Part shown: positions 17,251-26,870 of the stretch, piece by piece
Layout: every line of letters starts with the position of its first letter
How positions within the stretch are numbered: position 1 is the first letter of the stretch
NCBI RefSeq assembly: GCF_002979535.1
Contig: NZ_PCPB01000003.1
Span: 186,001 to 250,000, forward strand
DNA length: 64,000 nt
Direction: 5' to 3'
From: Brevundimonas sp. MYb52
GTDB taxonomy: Bacteria; Pseudomonadota; Alphaproteobacteria; Caulobacterales; Caulobacteraceae
The notes under the pieces: model-generated
The model's database searches: none
The model's input: only the letters and a program-made list of their open reading frames with translations
What the model was told of the DNA's origin: nothing
Translations under genes and position numbers: made by a program

Positions 17251-18333
17251 ATGAACAAGGTCTGCGTCGTCGCCGCCGGGGGCACTGGCGGCCATATGTT
17301 CCCCGCCGAGGCCCTGGCCCGCGAACTGGCCTCGCGCGGCTGGCGCGTGGTTCTGGCCACTGACGCACGCGGCGAGCAGTACGCCCATGCCTTTCCTGCC
17401 GAGGAACGCCTGGCGCTGGACGCCGCCACCGGTCGCGGGCCTATCGGCTTGCTGAAGGCCGGTCTGGCGATTTGGCGCGGCGTCGGACAGGCCAAGTCGG
17501 CCTTTGACCGCACCGGCGCGGACGTGGTGGTCGGCTTTGGCGGCTACCCTTCCGCCCCCGCTCTGGTCGCCGCCATCCTGCAAAAGCGCCCGACTCTGAT
17601 CCATGAACAGAACGCGGTGCTGGGCCGCACCAATCGGATGCTGGCGCCGCGCGTCGGCGCCGTGGCCTCGGCCTTCCCGACCCTCGGCCGCGCGCCGGAG
17701 GCGGTGAAGACCCGCGCCCAGGTGGTCGGCAACCCGGTCCGCCCCGACATCCGCGCCCTGTTCGACCGCACCTATGTCGCGCCCGCTGGCGACGGCCCCA
17801 TCCATGTGCTGGTGACCGGCGGCAGTCAGGGCGCCCGCATCCTGTCCGAGACTGCGCCCCGCGCCCTGGCGGCCCTGCCTGAGGCCATCCGCAGCCGCCT
17901 GCACGTCCAGCAGCAGTCGCGCCCCGAGACGCTGGAAAGCGCCCGCCAGATCTATCTGGAGGCCGGCATCAAGGCCGAGGTCGCCCCCTTCTTCCGCGAT
18001 ATGGCGGATCGCCTGTCCAAGGCGCATCTGGTCATCGGCCGCGCCGGGGCCTCGACCTGTTCGGAGCTGGCGGTTGCGGCCCTTCCGTCCGTGCTGATCC
18101 CGCTGAAGATCGCCATGGACGACCACCAGACCCTGAACGCCCGCGCCCTGTCTGAGGCCGGCGCCGCCCGCGTCATCGCCGAGGACGACGTGACGGTGGA
18201 CAGCCTGACCGCTGTCCTGGCCGAGGTTCTGTCCGACCCGGTCAAGCTGACCGCCATGTCCGCCGCCGCCCGCTCGGTCGCCATCCCCGACGCGGCGCAA
18301 AGGCTGGCCGACCTGGTCGAAGCGGCGATTTAA
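17251..18333 (+). CDS. murG: Lipid II synthase MurG (GlcNAc transferase)
   Basis: GT28 peripheral membrane enzyme adding GlcNAc to lipid I to make lipid II. 360 residues. The N-domain loop AAGGTGGHMFPAEALA, GFGGYPSAPALVAA, LIHEQNAVLGRTNR, VTGGSQGARILSE, VIGRAGASTCSELAVAALPS and the DDHQTLNA loop are all present. It ends the first block of the dcw cluster. In relatives murC usually comes next, but here a family A repeat and mscS follow. Confidence 0.96.
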   Translation: MNKVCVVAAGGTGGHMFPAEALARELASRGWRVVLATDARGEQYAHAFPAEERLALDAATGRGPIGLLKAGLAIWRGVGQAKSAFDRTGADVVVGFGGYPSAPALVAAILQKRPTLIHEQNAVLGRTNRMLAPRVGAVASAFPTLGRAPEAVKTRAQVVGNPVRPDIRALFDRTYVAPAGDGPIHVLVTGGSQGARILSETAPRALAALPEAIRSRLHVQQQSRPETLESARQIYLEAGIKAEVAPFFRDMADRLSKAHLVIGRAGASTCSELAVAALPSVLIPLKIAMDDHQTLNARALSEAGAARVIAEDDVTVDSLTAVLAEVLSDPVKLTAMSAAARSVAIPDAAQRLADLVEAAI

Positions 18334-18334
18334 A

Positions 18335-18510
18335 CCCCTTCCTCCCTGTCGCGCAGCGATGGGGAGGTGGCTCGGTCGCGCAGCGGACGAGACGGAGGGG
18401 GCGTCTCGAAGCCTGACTCCGCGCCGCCCCCTCCACCGCGTAGCCTGTCCTCGGGCTCGCCGAAGGCGAGACCCGGGGGCGGTCCCCCTCCCCACAAATG
18501 GGGAGGAAAG
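18335..18510. repeat. Family A element, copy A2
   Basis: Begins two bases after the murG stop with CCTTCCTCCC and GATGGGGAGGTGGC. It ends with CCCCTCCCC ACAAATGGGGAGGAAAG. The arms are less perfect than in A1 and A3, and the interior includes GACGGAGGGGGCGTCTCGAAG-type sequence shared with A5. Confidence 0.75.
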
Positions 18511-18552
18511 ACGGGCGTGGCCCCGGTCGGCGAAGCTGGCTAGGCTTCGCCC

Positions 18553-19683
18553 ATGCCTCAGTTCGTCGTCAATCTGACCAACAACGTCTTCGCCCTGTGG
18601 AATCAGTTCCACTGGCTGCCCGAATGGGCGGTGATCACCATCATCACCGCCGTCTTCGTCTTCATCGGCTGGGCGGCCAATCAGGTCGTCTTCGCTCTGT
18701 TGAAGCTGGCCGTGCGCAACCGCGACGTCTTCTGGAAGGGCATGCTGGGGCGCGCCCGACTCAAGGTGCGCATCGCGGTGATGATCATCGCCCTGGCCCT
18801 GGCGGTCACGGTCTCGCCGCTGGACCCGGAACCCTCGCTCTTCATCCGGCGCACCCTGTTGTTCGGCTTCATCCTGGTCTGCGGCTGGATGCTGGCGGGC
18901 GCGGTGGACATGGGGGCGGTTGTCCATCTGAAGAAGTTCAACATGGACACGGAGGATAACCTCCTGGCCCGCAAGCACGTCACCCAGACGCGCATCCTGC
19001 AGCGTGTGGCGGCCATCCTGATCGGCCTGATCACGCTCGGCTTGGCGCTGCTGACCATTCCGGGCGTGCGCCAGTGGGGGCTGTCGCTGCTGGCCTCGGC
19101 GGGGGTGGTGGGCATCGTCGCCGGTCTGGCGCTGCAACCCTTCCTGACCAACCTGCTGGCCGGCATCCAGATCGCCACGGCCCAGCCCATCCGACTGGAC
19201 GACGCCGTCATCGTCGAGGGCGAGTGGGGGCGGGTTGAGGAGATCACCTCGACCTATGTCGTGGTCAAGCTTTGGGACTGGCGGCGGATGATCCTGCCCC
19301 TGACCTATTTCATCCAGAAGCCGTTCCAGAACTGGACCCGCGACGACAGCCGCCTGATCGGCGTCGCCTTCCTCTATGTGGACTACGAGGCGCCGATCGA
19401 CCGCCTGCGGGTCAAGTTGGAGTCCATCGCCCACGCCTCGCCCCTGTGGGACGGCGACGTGGTGTCCCTGCAGGTCACCGACATTACCGCCCGCGTGGCC
19501 CAGGTCCGCTGCCTGACCAGCGCCAGGAACGCCTCGGTCGCCTTCGACCTGCGCTGCGAGGTGCGTGAGAAGATGCTGGCCTTCATGCGGGATGAATGCC
19601 CCCAAGCCCTGCCGAGGGACCGGGTGGACCTGGATCGAAACAGTCGCGACATTCTCCCTCCCCTTCATGGGGAGGGTGGGTGA
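18553..19683 (+). CDS. MscS-family mechanosensitive ion channel protein
   Basis: 376-residue membrane protein. Four or five hydrophobic helices (ITIITAVFVFIGWAANQVVF, VRIAVMIIALALAVTV, TLLFGFILVCGWMLAGAV, VAAILIGLITLGLALLTI) precede the pore helix and beta domain typical of MscS: SLLASAGVVGIVAGLALQPF, LLAGIQIATAQPIRLDDAVI, GEWGRVEEITSTYVVVKLWD, RRMILPLTYFIQKPFQNWTR. It probably opens under membrane tension during osmotic downshift. The last residues (ILPPLHGEGG) and the stop codon are encoded by the left arm of repeat A3, so the native C-terminus was probably replaced. Confidence 0.88.
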   Translation: MPQFVVNLTNNVFALWNQFHWLPEWAVITIITAVFVFIGWAANQVVFALLKLAVRNRDVFWKGMLGRARLKVRIAVMIIALALAVTVSPLDPEPSLFIRRTLLFGFILVCGWMLAGAVDMGAVVHLKKFNMDTEDNLLARKHVTQTRILQRVAAILIGLITLGLALLTIPGVRQWGLSLLASAGVVGIVAGLALQPFLTNLLAGIQIATAQPIRLDDAVIVEGEWGRVEEITSTYVVVKLWDWRRMILPLTYFIQKPFQNWTRDDSRLIGVAFLYVDYEAPIDRLRVKLESIAHASPLWDGDVVSLQVTDITARVAQVRCLTSARNASVAFDLRCEVREKMLAFMRDECPQALPRDRVDLDRNSRDILPPLHGEGG

Positions 19684-19801
19684 GGCCGATAGGCCGAAGC
19701 CGGGTGGGGGCGGCGCGGCAAATCAAGCGCCGCACCTGTATTGCCACGCCCTCCCCACCCGGTCGCTTCGCGACCACCCTCCCCATGAAGGGGAGGGAGA
19801 A
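19652..19801. repeat. Family A element, copy A3, overlapping the end of mscS
   Basis: Arms 19654-19679 and 19774-19799 form a perfect 26-bp inverted repeat, identical in sequence to the arms of A1. The left arm contributes coding sequence to the mechanosensitive channel gene. The right arm ends just before the stop of the reverse-strand gene at 19805. Confidence 0.9.
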
Positions 19802-19804
19802 AGA

Positions 19805-20266
19805 TCAGTCCTTCATCCGCGCACGCCCGATCCGCACGGCGTCGCCGGTGCTGACCGCATCCGCCGCGCGCGCCACCGACCCGCAAGCCACGGCGGCCAG
19901 TTCCGCCGCGTCGCCGCCGGGGCTGATGGCATAGGGCGACGACTTCGTCGGCGTGGCCGGCCCCTCGACGCCGTCGGCGCGCAACGAGGCGAAGTCCAGC
20001 CGGTCCGCCGACTGCGCCATGCAGTCGAACCGCCACCAGGACCAGCCCCCGGCATAGGCGACGCCGCTGATGATCATGTCTTCTTCGCTGACCTGAAGTG
20101 ACCGCATCCGCACCCCGTCGCCGTCGGGCGTCAACGAGGCGGCGTCGGCGAAGATGGCGAAACGCCCCACGCCGGTCAGGACCAGGGCGTGGTCCTGCGC
20201 CGCCGCGGGTGTTGTGGCCAGCAGGACGGCAAGACTGGTCGCCGACGCCATGAGGGCTCGCTTCAT
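19805..20266 (-). CDS. Exported protein of unknown function
   Basis: 153-residue protein with a signal peptide (MKRALMASATSLAVLLATTP, cleavage near AAAQD). The mature part has two cysteines (FDCMAQ and AVACGSVA) that could form a disulfide, and an AGGWSWWRFDC segment reminiscent of small surface-adhesin-like exported proteins. I do not recognise a firm family. It diverges from the glycosyltransferase gene at 20337. Confidence 0.7.
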   Translation of the reverse strand: MKRALMASATSLAVLLATTPAAAQDHALVLTGVGRFAIFADAASLTPDGDGVRMRSLQVSEEDMIISGVAYAGGWSWWRFDCMAQSADRLDFASLRADGVEGPATPTKSSPYAISPGGDAAELAAVACGSVARAADAVSTGDAVRIGRARMKD

Positions 20267-20336
20267 CAGGGTGTTCCGTGTTTCGTTAACCGCATCCGAA
20301 AACCACGTGTTGAGACGCCGCGTCTATAGCCAAGCC

Positions 20337-21194
20337 ATGAATCAGGAACCGTTCGGAGTCGATCTCGCCGCCGCCTCGCCCGACCGACGGGCGCGTGAAC
20401 GTCGCCCGTTCCGGCAGAAGCGCCGACCCGAGGAGCGTGTCCGCATCCTGGGCGAAACCGTCGATCTGATGCGTCCCGAAGAGGTGCTTCTGCACGTCGA
20501 GCGCTGCGTCGATGCGGGCGCGCGCAGCATCATCGCCAACCACAACCTGCACAGCCTCTATCTGCTGCCGCGCACGCCGGGCATGCGGCGGCTCTATGAT
20601 CTGGCCGACGTGGTCGAGCTGGATTCCACCCCTCTGATTCACTTCACCCGGCTGCTGGGCCTCCACAGCCGCCCCTTCCACCGCTGCACCTATCTGGACT
20701 GGCGCGATCAGTTCTGGAGCATGGCCAACCGTCAGGGCTGGCGCGTCCTCTATGTCGGCGGCGCCGACGGCGTGGCGACCATGGCGGCCGAACGGCTGAC
20801 CGCACGCTATCCGGGGGCGGTGATCAAGGGCCTGTCCGGCTACTTCGACGCCACGCTGGGTTCGGCGGGCAGCGCCGCCGTCCTCGCCGCCATCACGGAA
20901 TTTCAGCCCAACATCCTGTTCGTCGGCATGGGTATGCCGCGTCAGGAGCTGTGGATCGCCGACAATATCGAGGCTCTGCCGGATGCGGTCATCCTGCCGG
21001 TCGGCGCCGCCTTCGACTATGAGGCGGGCGTGCAGAAGGCGGCGCCCCGCTGGATGGGGCGACTGGGCGTCGAATGGCTGTTCCGCCTGTTCGCCGACCC
21101 GAAACGCCTGTTCACGCGCTACTGCGTCGAGCCCTGGTTCCTGATCGGGCCTGCGTTTGGCGACGTGCGCGCGGCGATGCGGCGCAAGCGCTGA
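20337..21194 (+). CDS. WecG/TagA/CpsF-family glycosyltransferase
   Basis: GT26 enzyme that adds a sugar (typically N-acetylmannosaminuronate or similar) to a lipid-linked intermediate in polysaccharide synthesis. 285 residues from ATG 20337; the open frame extends upstream but lacks family sequence there. Family motifs: IIANHNLHSLYLL, YDLADVVELDSTPL, VLYVGGADGVATMAAERL, GYFDAT, NILFVGMGMPRQELWIADN, ILPVGAAFDYEAGVQKAAPRWM and LGVEWLFRLFADPKRLFTRY. Caulobacter HfsJ in holdfast synthesis belongs to this family, so a holdfast or capsule role is possible but not shown: no other polysaccharide genes are adjacent. Confidence 0.87.
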   Translation: MNQEPFGVDLAAASPDRRARERRPFRQKRRPEERVRILGETVDLMRPEEVLLHVERCVDAGARSIIANHNLHSLYLLPRTPGMRRLYDLADVVELDSTPLIHFTRLLGLHSRPFHRCTYLDWRDQFWSMANRQGWRVLYVGGADGVATMAAERLTARYPGAVIKGLSGYFDATLGSAGSAAVLAAITEFQPNILFVGMGMPRQELWIADNIEALPDAVILPVGAAFDYEAGVQKAAPRWMGRLGVEWLFRLFADPKRLFTRYCVEPWFLIGPAFGDVRAAMRRKR

Positions 21195-21197
21195 CCT

Positions 21198-21354
21198 CTT
21201 TCCTCCCCACTTCGTGGGGGGGGGGGACCGCGTAGCGGTGGAGGGGACGACGGTACGTTTGAAAATCAGAGAATCTAGGCTGACGGCAGCGCCGCCCCCT
21301 CCGTCACGGTCGCTGCGCGCCCGCGCCACCTCCCCATGAAATGGGGAGGAAAGG
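21198..21354. repeat. Family A element, copy A4, with a G11 run
   Basis: Left hairpin CTTTCCTCCCCACTTCGTGG followed by 11 consecutive G (21216-21226). The right arm CCACCTCCCCATGAAATGGG is followed by GAGGAAAGG. It fills the gap between the convergent glycosyltransferase and smc genes and may act as a two-way terminator. Confidence 0.8.
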
Positions 21355-21360
21355 TTGAGC

Positions 21361-24300
21361 TCAGCCCGCCACGATCTGCTCGGCCTGGTTCAGGTTGACG
21401 CTGACCAACTGGCTCATGCCGCGCTCGGGCATGGTGACGCCATAGAGGCGGTCCATCCGGCTCATGGTCACCGGGTTGTGGGTGATGACGATGAAGCGGG
21501 TGTCGGTGCGGCTGCGCATCTCGTGCAGCATCCGGCAGAAGCGGTCGACGTTGGCGTCGTCCAGCGGCGCGTCCACCTCGTCCAGCACGCAGACGGGCGC
21601 CGGGTTGGCCAGAAAGACGCCGAAGATCAGGGCCGCCGCCGTCAAGGCCTGCTCGCCGCCGCTCATCAGGCTCATGACCGACAGGCGCTTGCCGGGCGGG
21701 CAGGCGTAGATTTCCAGACCGGCCTCCAGCGGGTCGTCGCTCTCGACCAGCTTCAGTTCCGCCTGGCCGCCGCCGAACAATGCCTCGAACAGGGCCTTGA
21801 AGTTGGCGTTGATGACGTCGAACGCCGCCACCAGCCGCTCGCGGCCCTCGGCGTTCAGTTCGTCGATCCCGTCGCGCAGCTTGGCGATGGCCTGGGTCAG
21901 GTCGATGCGTTCGGACTTCATGGCGCCCAGACGTTCGCCGTATTCGTTGGCCTCTTCTTCGGCGCGCAGGTTGACCGCACCCAGGGCCTCGCGCTCGCGC
22001 TCCAGCCCGGATAGCAGGTTCTCGGCGCCGGCCGTGTCCGGCGGGCGGGCGATGGCGTCGTCGATCAGCTTCTGACCCAGTTCGTCCGGCGACATCTGCG
22101 CCGTTTCGCGGACATTGGCCTCGGCCTCGACCAGACGCTCAGAGGCGGCCTCGGCGCGGGCGGCCAGACCGGCGCGGGCTTCGCGCGCGGCCGCGGCGGC
22201 GGCCTCGGCGGCGCGGCTGGCGCGATCGCTTTCGCCTGCCGTGCTCTCGGCGAGCGACAGGGCCTCGGCGGCGGCGCTCTTGCGCGTCTCGGCGGCGATC
22301 AGGGCGTCCATCAAGGTCCCTCGCTGCTCGGCGAAGCCCTGCGGCGCGATCTCAGCCTGTTTCAACAGGGCGGCGGTCTTGTCGGCGTCCTTGCCCAGGG
22401 CGGCGACGCGGGCGGCGCTTTCCTTGGACCGTCCGGCCCAGCCCTCGTGGGCGCGGCTCAGGCTGCCCAGACGCTGCTCGCGTCCGGCGCGGTCGCGCGC
22501 CTCCTCGTCGCGGGTCGAGCGGGCGGTCTGGGCCGCTTGACGCGCGGTGTCCGCAGCCACACGAGCGGCGGCCAGTTCGTCGCGCAGGCCGGCGATGGTC
22601 TCGGACGGGGCTTCGACGCTCTGCGCGGCCTCCAACGCCGTCTTGGCCTCGATGACTTCGCCGTCCAGCCGGACGACGGTCTCGTCCAGGGCCTGGGCGC
22701 GGGCCTCGCGCCGGGTCTGGTCGCGCATCAGGCTTTCGACCCGGTCGCGCGCGACGGTCACGGCCTTGTCGGCGGCGAAAGGTTTCAGGCGGGCGGTCTT
22801 CACCGTCTCTTCGGCGGCGCGGAAGGCTTCGGTCGCGCTCTTCTGGGCCGTCTGCGCCGCTTCCAGAGCCGGCTTGCCCGTGTCGATCTCGGCTTCGAGC
22901 TCGGCCAGACGCGTGCGCTGGGCCAGACGCACGGCGGCGGGGCGCGGCGCCTCGGCGCGGCTGACGAAGCCGTCCCAGCGATAGAGGTCGCCTTCCACCG
23001 TCACCAGACGAGCCCCGGTCGGCAGGGTCTTGGCCAGACGCGACGCGTCGGACTGGCTGGCGACAACGCACAGGGCCAGACGCGCCGCCAGTTCGGCAGG
23101 CGCAGTCACATGATCGGCCAGCGGCGTCACGCCCTGCGGCCAGACCGGAGAGGGGGCGTTGGCGCCTGCCCAGTGGGCGGCGGCGCGGGCGTCCAGCGCG
23201 GCGTCCAGATCGTCGCCAAGGGCCGCAGCCAACGCCGCCTCATAGCCCTTGGCCGCCGACACCTTGTCCAGCGCCGGCGGATGGTCGCGCTTGCCGGTGA
23301 CCAGCAGTTGCGCCAGTCCCCGCGCCTCGGTCTGCAAGCGGCCCAGTCGGTCCTCGGCGGCGCGAGCCGCCGTGCGGGCCTCGGCCTCGACGCGGGCCAG
23401 ATCGCCGCGCGCGGCTTCTGCGGCCTCGACGGCTTCGCGCGCCGCCGTCAGTTCGGCCTGCGCTGCTTCCAGCGCCGTGCGGGCGGACGCCAGTTCTGGC
23501 GTCTCGATGGGACCCAGGGCCTCGCGGTCGCGCTTGGCCTGATCGTGCTGGCCGACGACGCGGGCCAGACGGGCCTCGGCGTCGCGTTTGCGCGCGCTCT
23601 CGGCGTTGGCGCGGGCCTCGACGGCGGCCAGGGTGCCGGCCAGACGCTCGACCTCGCCGTCGGCGGCCTTGCGGGCGTCCTCGGCGGCCAGCAGGGCCTT
23701 CTCAAGCTCCGGCCCGCGCTCGGGCGCAGCGGCGATTTCAGCCTTCAGCCTGGTCAGTTCGTGGTCCAGCCGGTCCAGTTCGCGCTGGGCGTCGGCGGCC
23801 ATGCGCTCTTCGCGCTCGGCGTCAGAGGCGATGCGCGCCGCTTCGGCCTTCAGCCGGTCGACCTCGGCGCGCGCGGCCTGTTCGGCCATGTCGAGGCGGT
23901 CGCGCTCCAGCGTGGCGCGGTGCAGCAGGGCGCCGGCCACGGCGTCTTCCTCGCGCGCGGGCTTCATGGCGTCCTGCGCCTTCAGGGCGTCGGCCTCGGC
24001 CCTGGTCGCGGCGGCGCCGGCCTCGGCCACGGCGCGGTCGGCGTCGCGCAGTTCCTGGGCCGCGACTTCAGCCGCCGCCTTGGCGTCGTTCCAGCGGACG
24101 TAGAGCAGGGCGGCCTGCAGGGCGCGGATCTCGGCCGAGATCTTCTTGTACTTCTCGGCCTGACGCGCCTCGCGCTTCAGCCGGTTCAACGCCGTCTCCA
24201 GCTCACGCCCGATATCGTCCAGCCGGTCGAGGTTGGTCTCGGCGGCTTTCAGCCGCAGTTCGGCTTCGTGACGGCGGGTGTGCAGACCCGCCACGCCGCC

Positions 24301-24801
24301 CGCTTCTTCCAGAATGCGGCGACGGTTCTGCGGCTTGGCGGCGATCAGTTCCGAGATCTGGCCCTGACGCACCAGGGCGGGCGAGTTGGCCCCGGTTGAG
24401 GCGTCGGCGAACAGCAGTTGGACGTCGCGGGCGCGGACCTCCTTGCCGTTGATGCGATAGGTCGAGCCCTGACCTCGGTCGATGCGGCGCGACACCTCCA
24501 GAACGGGACTGTCGGTAAAGGGCTGGGGCGCGCGCTTCTGGGCGTTGTCGATGGTCAGGACGACTTCGGCGTGGCTGCGCGGCGGACGGCCCTGGGCGCC
24601 GGCGAAGATGACGTCGTCCATGCCCTGGCCGCGCATGGCCTTGGCCGAGTTGGCGCCCATGACCCAGCGCAGGCTTTCCAGCACATTGGACTTGCCGCAG
24701 CCGTTCGGCCCGACCACCCCGGTCAGGCCGGACTCGATTTGAACTTCCGCCGCGTCGACGAAGGATTTGAAGCCGACGAGCTTCAGTCTCTGGAACTGCA
24801 T
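21361..24801 (-). CDS. smc: Chromosome segregation ATPase SMC
   Basis: Condensin-type ATPase that organises and segregates the nucleoid with ScpA and ScpB. 1146 residues. The N-terminal head has Walker [10 protein letters not shown] at 31-39, followed by two long coiled coils rich in Ala, Glu and Arg that flank a globular hinge at about 490-620. The C-terminal head has the ABC signature LMSGGEQAL near 1045 and Walker [14 protein letters not shown] near 1071. The order is that of classical bacterial SMC rather than MukB. In Caulobacterales smc is commonly next to a DsbA-like gene, as here. Confidence 0.96.
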   Translation of the reverse strand: MQFQRLKLVGFKSFVDAAEVQIESGLTGVVGPNGCGKSNVLESLRWVMGANSAKAMRGQGMDDVIFAGAQGRPPRSHAEVVLTIDNAQKRAPQPFTDSPVLEVSRRIDRGQGSTYRINGKEVRARDVQLLFADASTGANSPALVRQGQISELIAAKPQNRRRILEEAGGVAGLHTRRHEAELRLKAAETNLDRLDDIGRELETALNRLKREARQAEKYKKISAEIRALQAALLYVRWNDAKAAAEVAAQELRDADRAVAEAGAAATRAEADALKAQDAMKPAREEDAVAGALLHRATLERDRLDMAEQAARAEVDRLKAEAARIASDAEREERMAADAQRELDRLDHELTRLKAEIAAAPERGPELEKALLAAEDARKAADGEVERLAGTLAAVEARANAESARKRDAEARLARVVGQHDQAKRDREALGPIETPELASARTALEAAQAELTAAREAVEAAEAARGDLARVEAEARTAARAAEDRLGRLQTEARGLAQLLVTGKRDHPPALDKVSAAKGYEAALAAALGDDLDAALDARAAAHWAGANAPSPVWPQGVTPLADHVTAPAELAARLALCVVASQSDASRLAKTLPTGARLVTVEGDLYRWDGFVSRAEAPRPAAVRLAQRTRLAELEAEIDTGKPALEAAQTAQKSATEAFRAAEETVKTARLKPFAADKAVTVARDRVESLMRDQTRREARAQALDETVVRLDGEVIEAKTALEAAQSVEAPSETIAGLRDELAAARVAADTARQAAQTARSTRDEEARDRAGREQRLGSLSRAHEGWAGRSKESAARVAALGKDADKTAALLKQAEIAPQGFAEQRGTLMDALIAAETRKSAAAEALSLAESTAGESDRASRAAEAAAAAAREARAGLAARAEAASERLVEAEANVRETAQMSPDELGQKLIDDAIARPPDTAGAENLLSGLEREREALGAVNLRAEEEANEYGERLGAMKSERIDLTQAIAKLRDGIDELNAEGRERLVAAFDVINANFKALFEALFGGGQAELKLVESDDPLEAGLEIYACPPGKRLSVMSLMSGGEQALTAAALIFGVFLANPAPVCVLDEVDAPLDDANVDRFCRMLHEMRSRTDTRFIVITHNPVTMSRMDRLYGVTMPERGMSQLVSVNLNQAEQIVAG

Positions 24802-24811
24802 CGGCGGGGGC

Positions 24812-25477
24812 TTAGCGCCCCTTGATCAGCGGGTCTATGGCCGCCGACAGGGTTTCGATCGAATGGTCGGCGGCGCGATGGCCGTTGACGAAGAAGGTGG
24901 GGGTGCCGTTGACGCCCGCCGCGACGGCGGCCTCGATGTCGGCCTGAAGAGTCTGACCGGTGGCGGGGTTGCTCAGGCAGGCGTCGATCTGAGCCTCGGT
25001 GCGGCCGCTGACGCCTATGGCGCTCATGTACCAGTTGCGCGCGTCGCCGCTGGCGAAGGCGGCGGCCTGCCCGGCCATGAGCGAATGGGCCACGTCGAAG
25101 AACTTGCCCGGCGCCGCGCAGCGTCCAATGGCGGCGGCCGTGGCGGCGGCCTGGACCGGTTGGGTCGGCAGGTCGCGGAAGACCAGCCTGACCTTGCCTG
25201 TGTCGATGTAGCGAGCCTTGAACGCCGGCAGGACGTCATTGGTCCAGGCGGCGCAATGGCTGCAGGTGAACGAGGCGTACTCGATCACCGTCACCGGCGC
25301 GTCGGCGCGACCCAGGACGCGGTCGGCGGCCGTCACGGCCGGCACGGCGGCGACGGCCGCAGCCGTCGTCGCTGCCGAAGGGGTGTCGGTCGCGAAGGCG
25401 GCGGGCGCGATGGCCAGAGCGGCCAGAGCCATGGCGGCAGTTGCAAAGGATCTGATCATGTCTGGCCGCGCCCGCAT
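24812..25477 (-). CDS. DsbA-like thiol-disulfide oxidoreductase (thioredoxin fold), first of a pair
   Basis: Exported thioredoxin-fold protein. A signal peptide ([20 protein letters not shown]) is followed by an Ala-rich linker and the domain with active site [10 protein letters not shown] (C72, C75), and later the cis-proline loop [11 protein letters not shown]. It probably oxidises or isomerises disulfides in the periplasm. Start at 25477 has a weak GAAG upstream; ATG 25459 is also possible and gives a cleaner signal peptide. Only 3 bases separate it from its paralogue upstream, so they form one transcription unit. Confidence 0.87.
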   Translation of the reverse strand: MRARPDMIRSFATAAMALAALAIAPAAFATDTPSAATTAAAVAAVPAVTAADRVLGRADAPVTVIEYASFTCSHCAAWTNDVLPAFKARYIDTGKVRLVFRDLPTQPVQAAATAAAIGRCAAPGKFFDVAHSLMAGQAAAFASGDARNWYMSAIGVSGRTEAQIDACLSNPATGQTLQADIEAAVAAGVNGTPTFFVNGHRAADHSIETLSAAIDPLIKGR

Positions 25478-25480
25478 CGA

Positions 25481-26110
25481 CTACTTCGCCAGTTCCGCGT
25501 CAATGGCTTCCGACAGGCCCGACAGGCTGCTGTCCAGAACCTTGGTGCCGTTGACGATGAAGGTCGGCGTGCCGGTCACGCCGGCGTCGATGCCGGCCTT
25601 GATGCGGTTGCTCATCTCTTCGATGGCGGCCTTGTCGCGGATGCAGGCCTCCGTCTGCTCCTGGCTCAGACCGGCGGCGGCGGCGGCGCGGAACAGGGTG
25701 GTCCGCGGCGGAACGCCCACCATCCATTCTTTTTGGCTGGCCATGATGTCGTGGACGACGTCGAAGTATTTGTCCTCGCCGGCGCAACGCGCGATCAGGA
25801 AACCGGCGACGGCGATGTCCTGCGGCGGGGTAGGGAATTCGCGGAAGACGTAGCGGACCTTCTTGGTGTCCACGTATTTCGTCTTGAACTCGGGCCAGAC
25901 TTCCTCATTCCAGACGGCGCAGTGTCCGCAGGTGACCGAGGCGTATTCGACCACGGTGACCTTGGCGTCAGCGCCGGCGCCGACGGCCATATCGCCCTTG
26001 GCGTCGCCGCCCGACTTGGCGGTGCAACCGGCGACAGCAGCCATGGCGGCCAGGGCGGCTGCGGTCAGGGCCGCGCGGCGGCTCATCGATGCGTAACGGA
26101 ACGTAGCCAT
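25481..26110 (-). CDS. DsbA-like thiol-disulfide oxidoreductase, lipoprotein, second of a pair
   Basis: 209-residue paralogue of the downstream gene. It carries a lipoprotein signal (RRAALTAAALAAMAAVAGC, lipobox cysteine C29) rather than a cleaved signal, then the thioredoxin fold with SVTCGHCAVW (C61, C64) and cis-proline loop VTGTPTFIVNG. The different CXXC dipeptides (GH here, SH in the neighbour) suggest different redox potentials. Start ATG 26110 (MATFRYASM) has AAGGA upstream; the frame is open further upstream without protein-like sequence. Two GANTC sites lie just upstream (26134 and 26152). Confidence 0.88.
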   Translation of the reverse strand: MATFRYASMSRRAALTAAALAAMAAVAGCTAKSGGDAKGDMAVGAGADAKVTVVEYASVTCGHCAVWNEEVWPEFKTKYVDTKKVRYVFREFPTPPQDIAVAGFLIARCAGEDKYFDVVHDIMASQKEWMVGVPPRTTLFRAAAAAGLSQEQTEACIRDKAAIEEMSNRIKAGIDAGVTGTPTFIVNGTKVLDSSLSGLSEAIDAELAK

Positions 26111-26263
26111 GGGGCGTCCTTGAACGAGAGTGTGACTCTGAAGGATGGCGCGATTCCCTAAGGCGCGCGCGATCCGCTTATTTGTCGAGAACAGGTGCGG
26201 CGAAGGTTGGGCCAATCTGCGCTCGACTAAGTGCCCTCGGAATAGGTCGGATTGACCCAAGCG

Positions 26264-26836
26264 TCATCCCGAAATTTGTTCCTCAAGTCTGTGGTCGGGG
26301 GTGACTGAGAAGAACCGCCACTGGTCACGTCGCGCTGACCGCACCTCGGCCCGCTTCGGGCCGAAGTTGCTGATCCACTCAACGCCGTACTGCAGCCGCT
26401 CGGAAAGCTCCTCTGGCGAGGATGTCAGTGAGCCACACCACTTCTCGTTGCCGTCAAAAAACACCACAGTCAGAAGGTGTGAAACACGCCAGTCCTCGGT
26501 CAGCCGCTTTGCTTCTGCGACAGCCAGAGCAAGCTCATTGTCGGCTGGCATTTCATATGTCGGAAGATGTGTTTCCCACATTCCGACGAAGACTGTCAGT
26601 TCATCTTCGCAGGTGTCGATCTGAACAGGTTCGACCGCGCCGTTCTCATCACCCGTGATCGTGAGCACCAAGTAGCCAGGCTGCCACCACTCCCATCTGG
26701 AGGTGAAGTTGCCGGCCCAATCCTTCAGTGCGGCATAGATATCGGCGGACCATTCACTGACCGCCATGGCTTGGCGATCATAGGGAACACCTTTCGGTGT
26801 TGATGCCTCAACGCTGGTCAAGCTGCTGTCGGTCAT
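26264..26836 (-). CDS. Orphan protein of unknown function with lower GC
   Basis: 190 residues, no signal peptide or membrane helix. It is rich in Trp and acidic residues (DWAGNFTSRWEWWQPGYLVL, WCGSLTSSPEEL, YGVEWISNFGPKRAEV), which suggests a compact soluble alpha/beta protein. I recognise no family. GC is visibly lower than in neighbouring genes, and both flanking genes read in the same direction with short gaps. That fits a single-gene acquisition between the dsbA-like pair and dciA. ATG 26836 has no clear ribosome-binding site; ATG 26767 (MAVSEWSADIY) is an alternative start. Confidence 0.65.
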   Translation of the reverse strand: MTDSSLTSVEASTPKGVPYDRQAMAVSEWSADIYAALKDWAGNFTSRWEWWQPGYLVLTITGDENGAVEPVQIDTCEDELTVFVGMWETHLPTYEMPADNELALAVAEAKRLTEDWRVSHLLTVVFFDGNEKWCGSLTSSPEELSERLQYGVEWISNFGPKRAEVRSARRDQWRFFSVTPDHRLEEQISG

Positions 26837-26870
26837 TCGTCAACTGGAACACTCTTGCGGCGAAGGTTTG

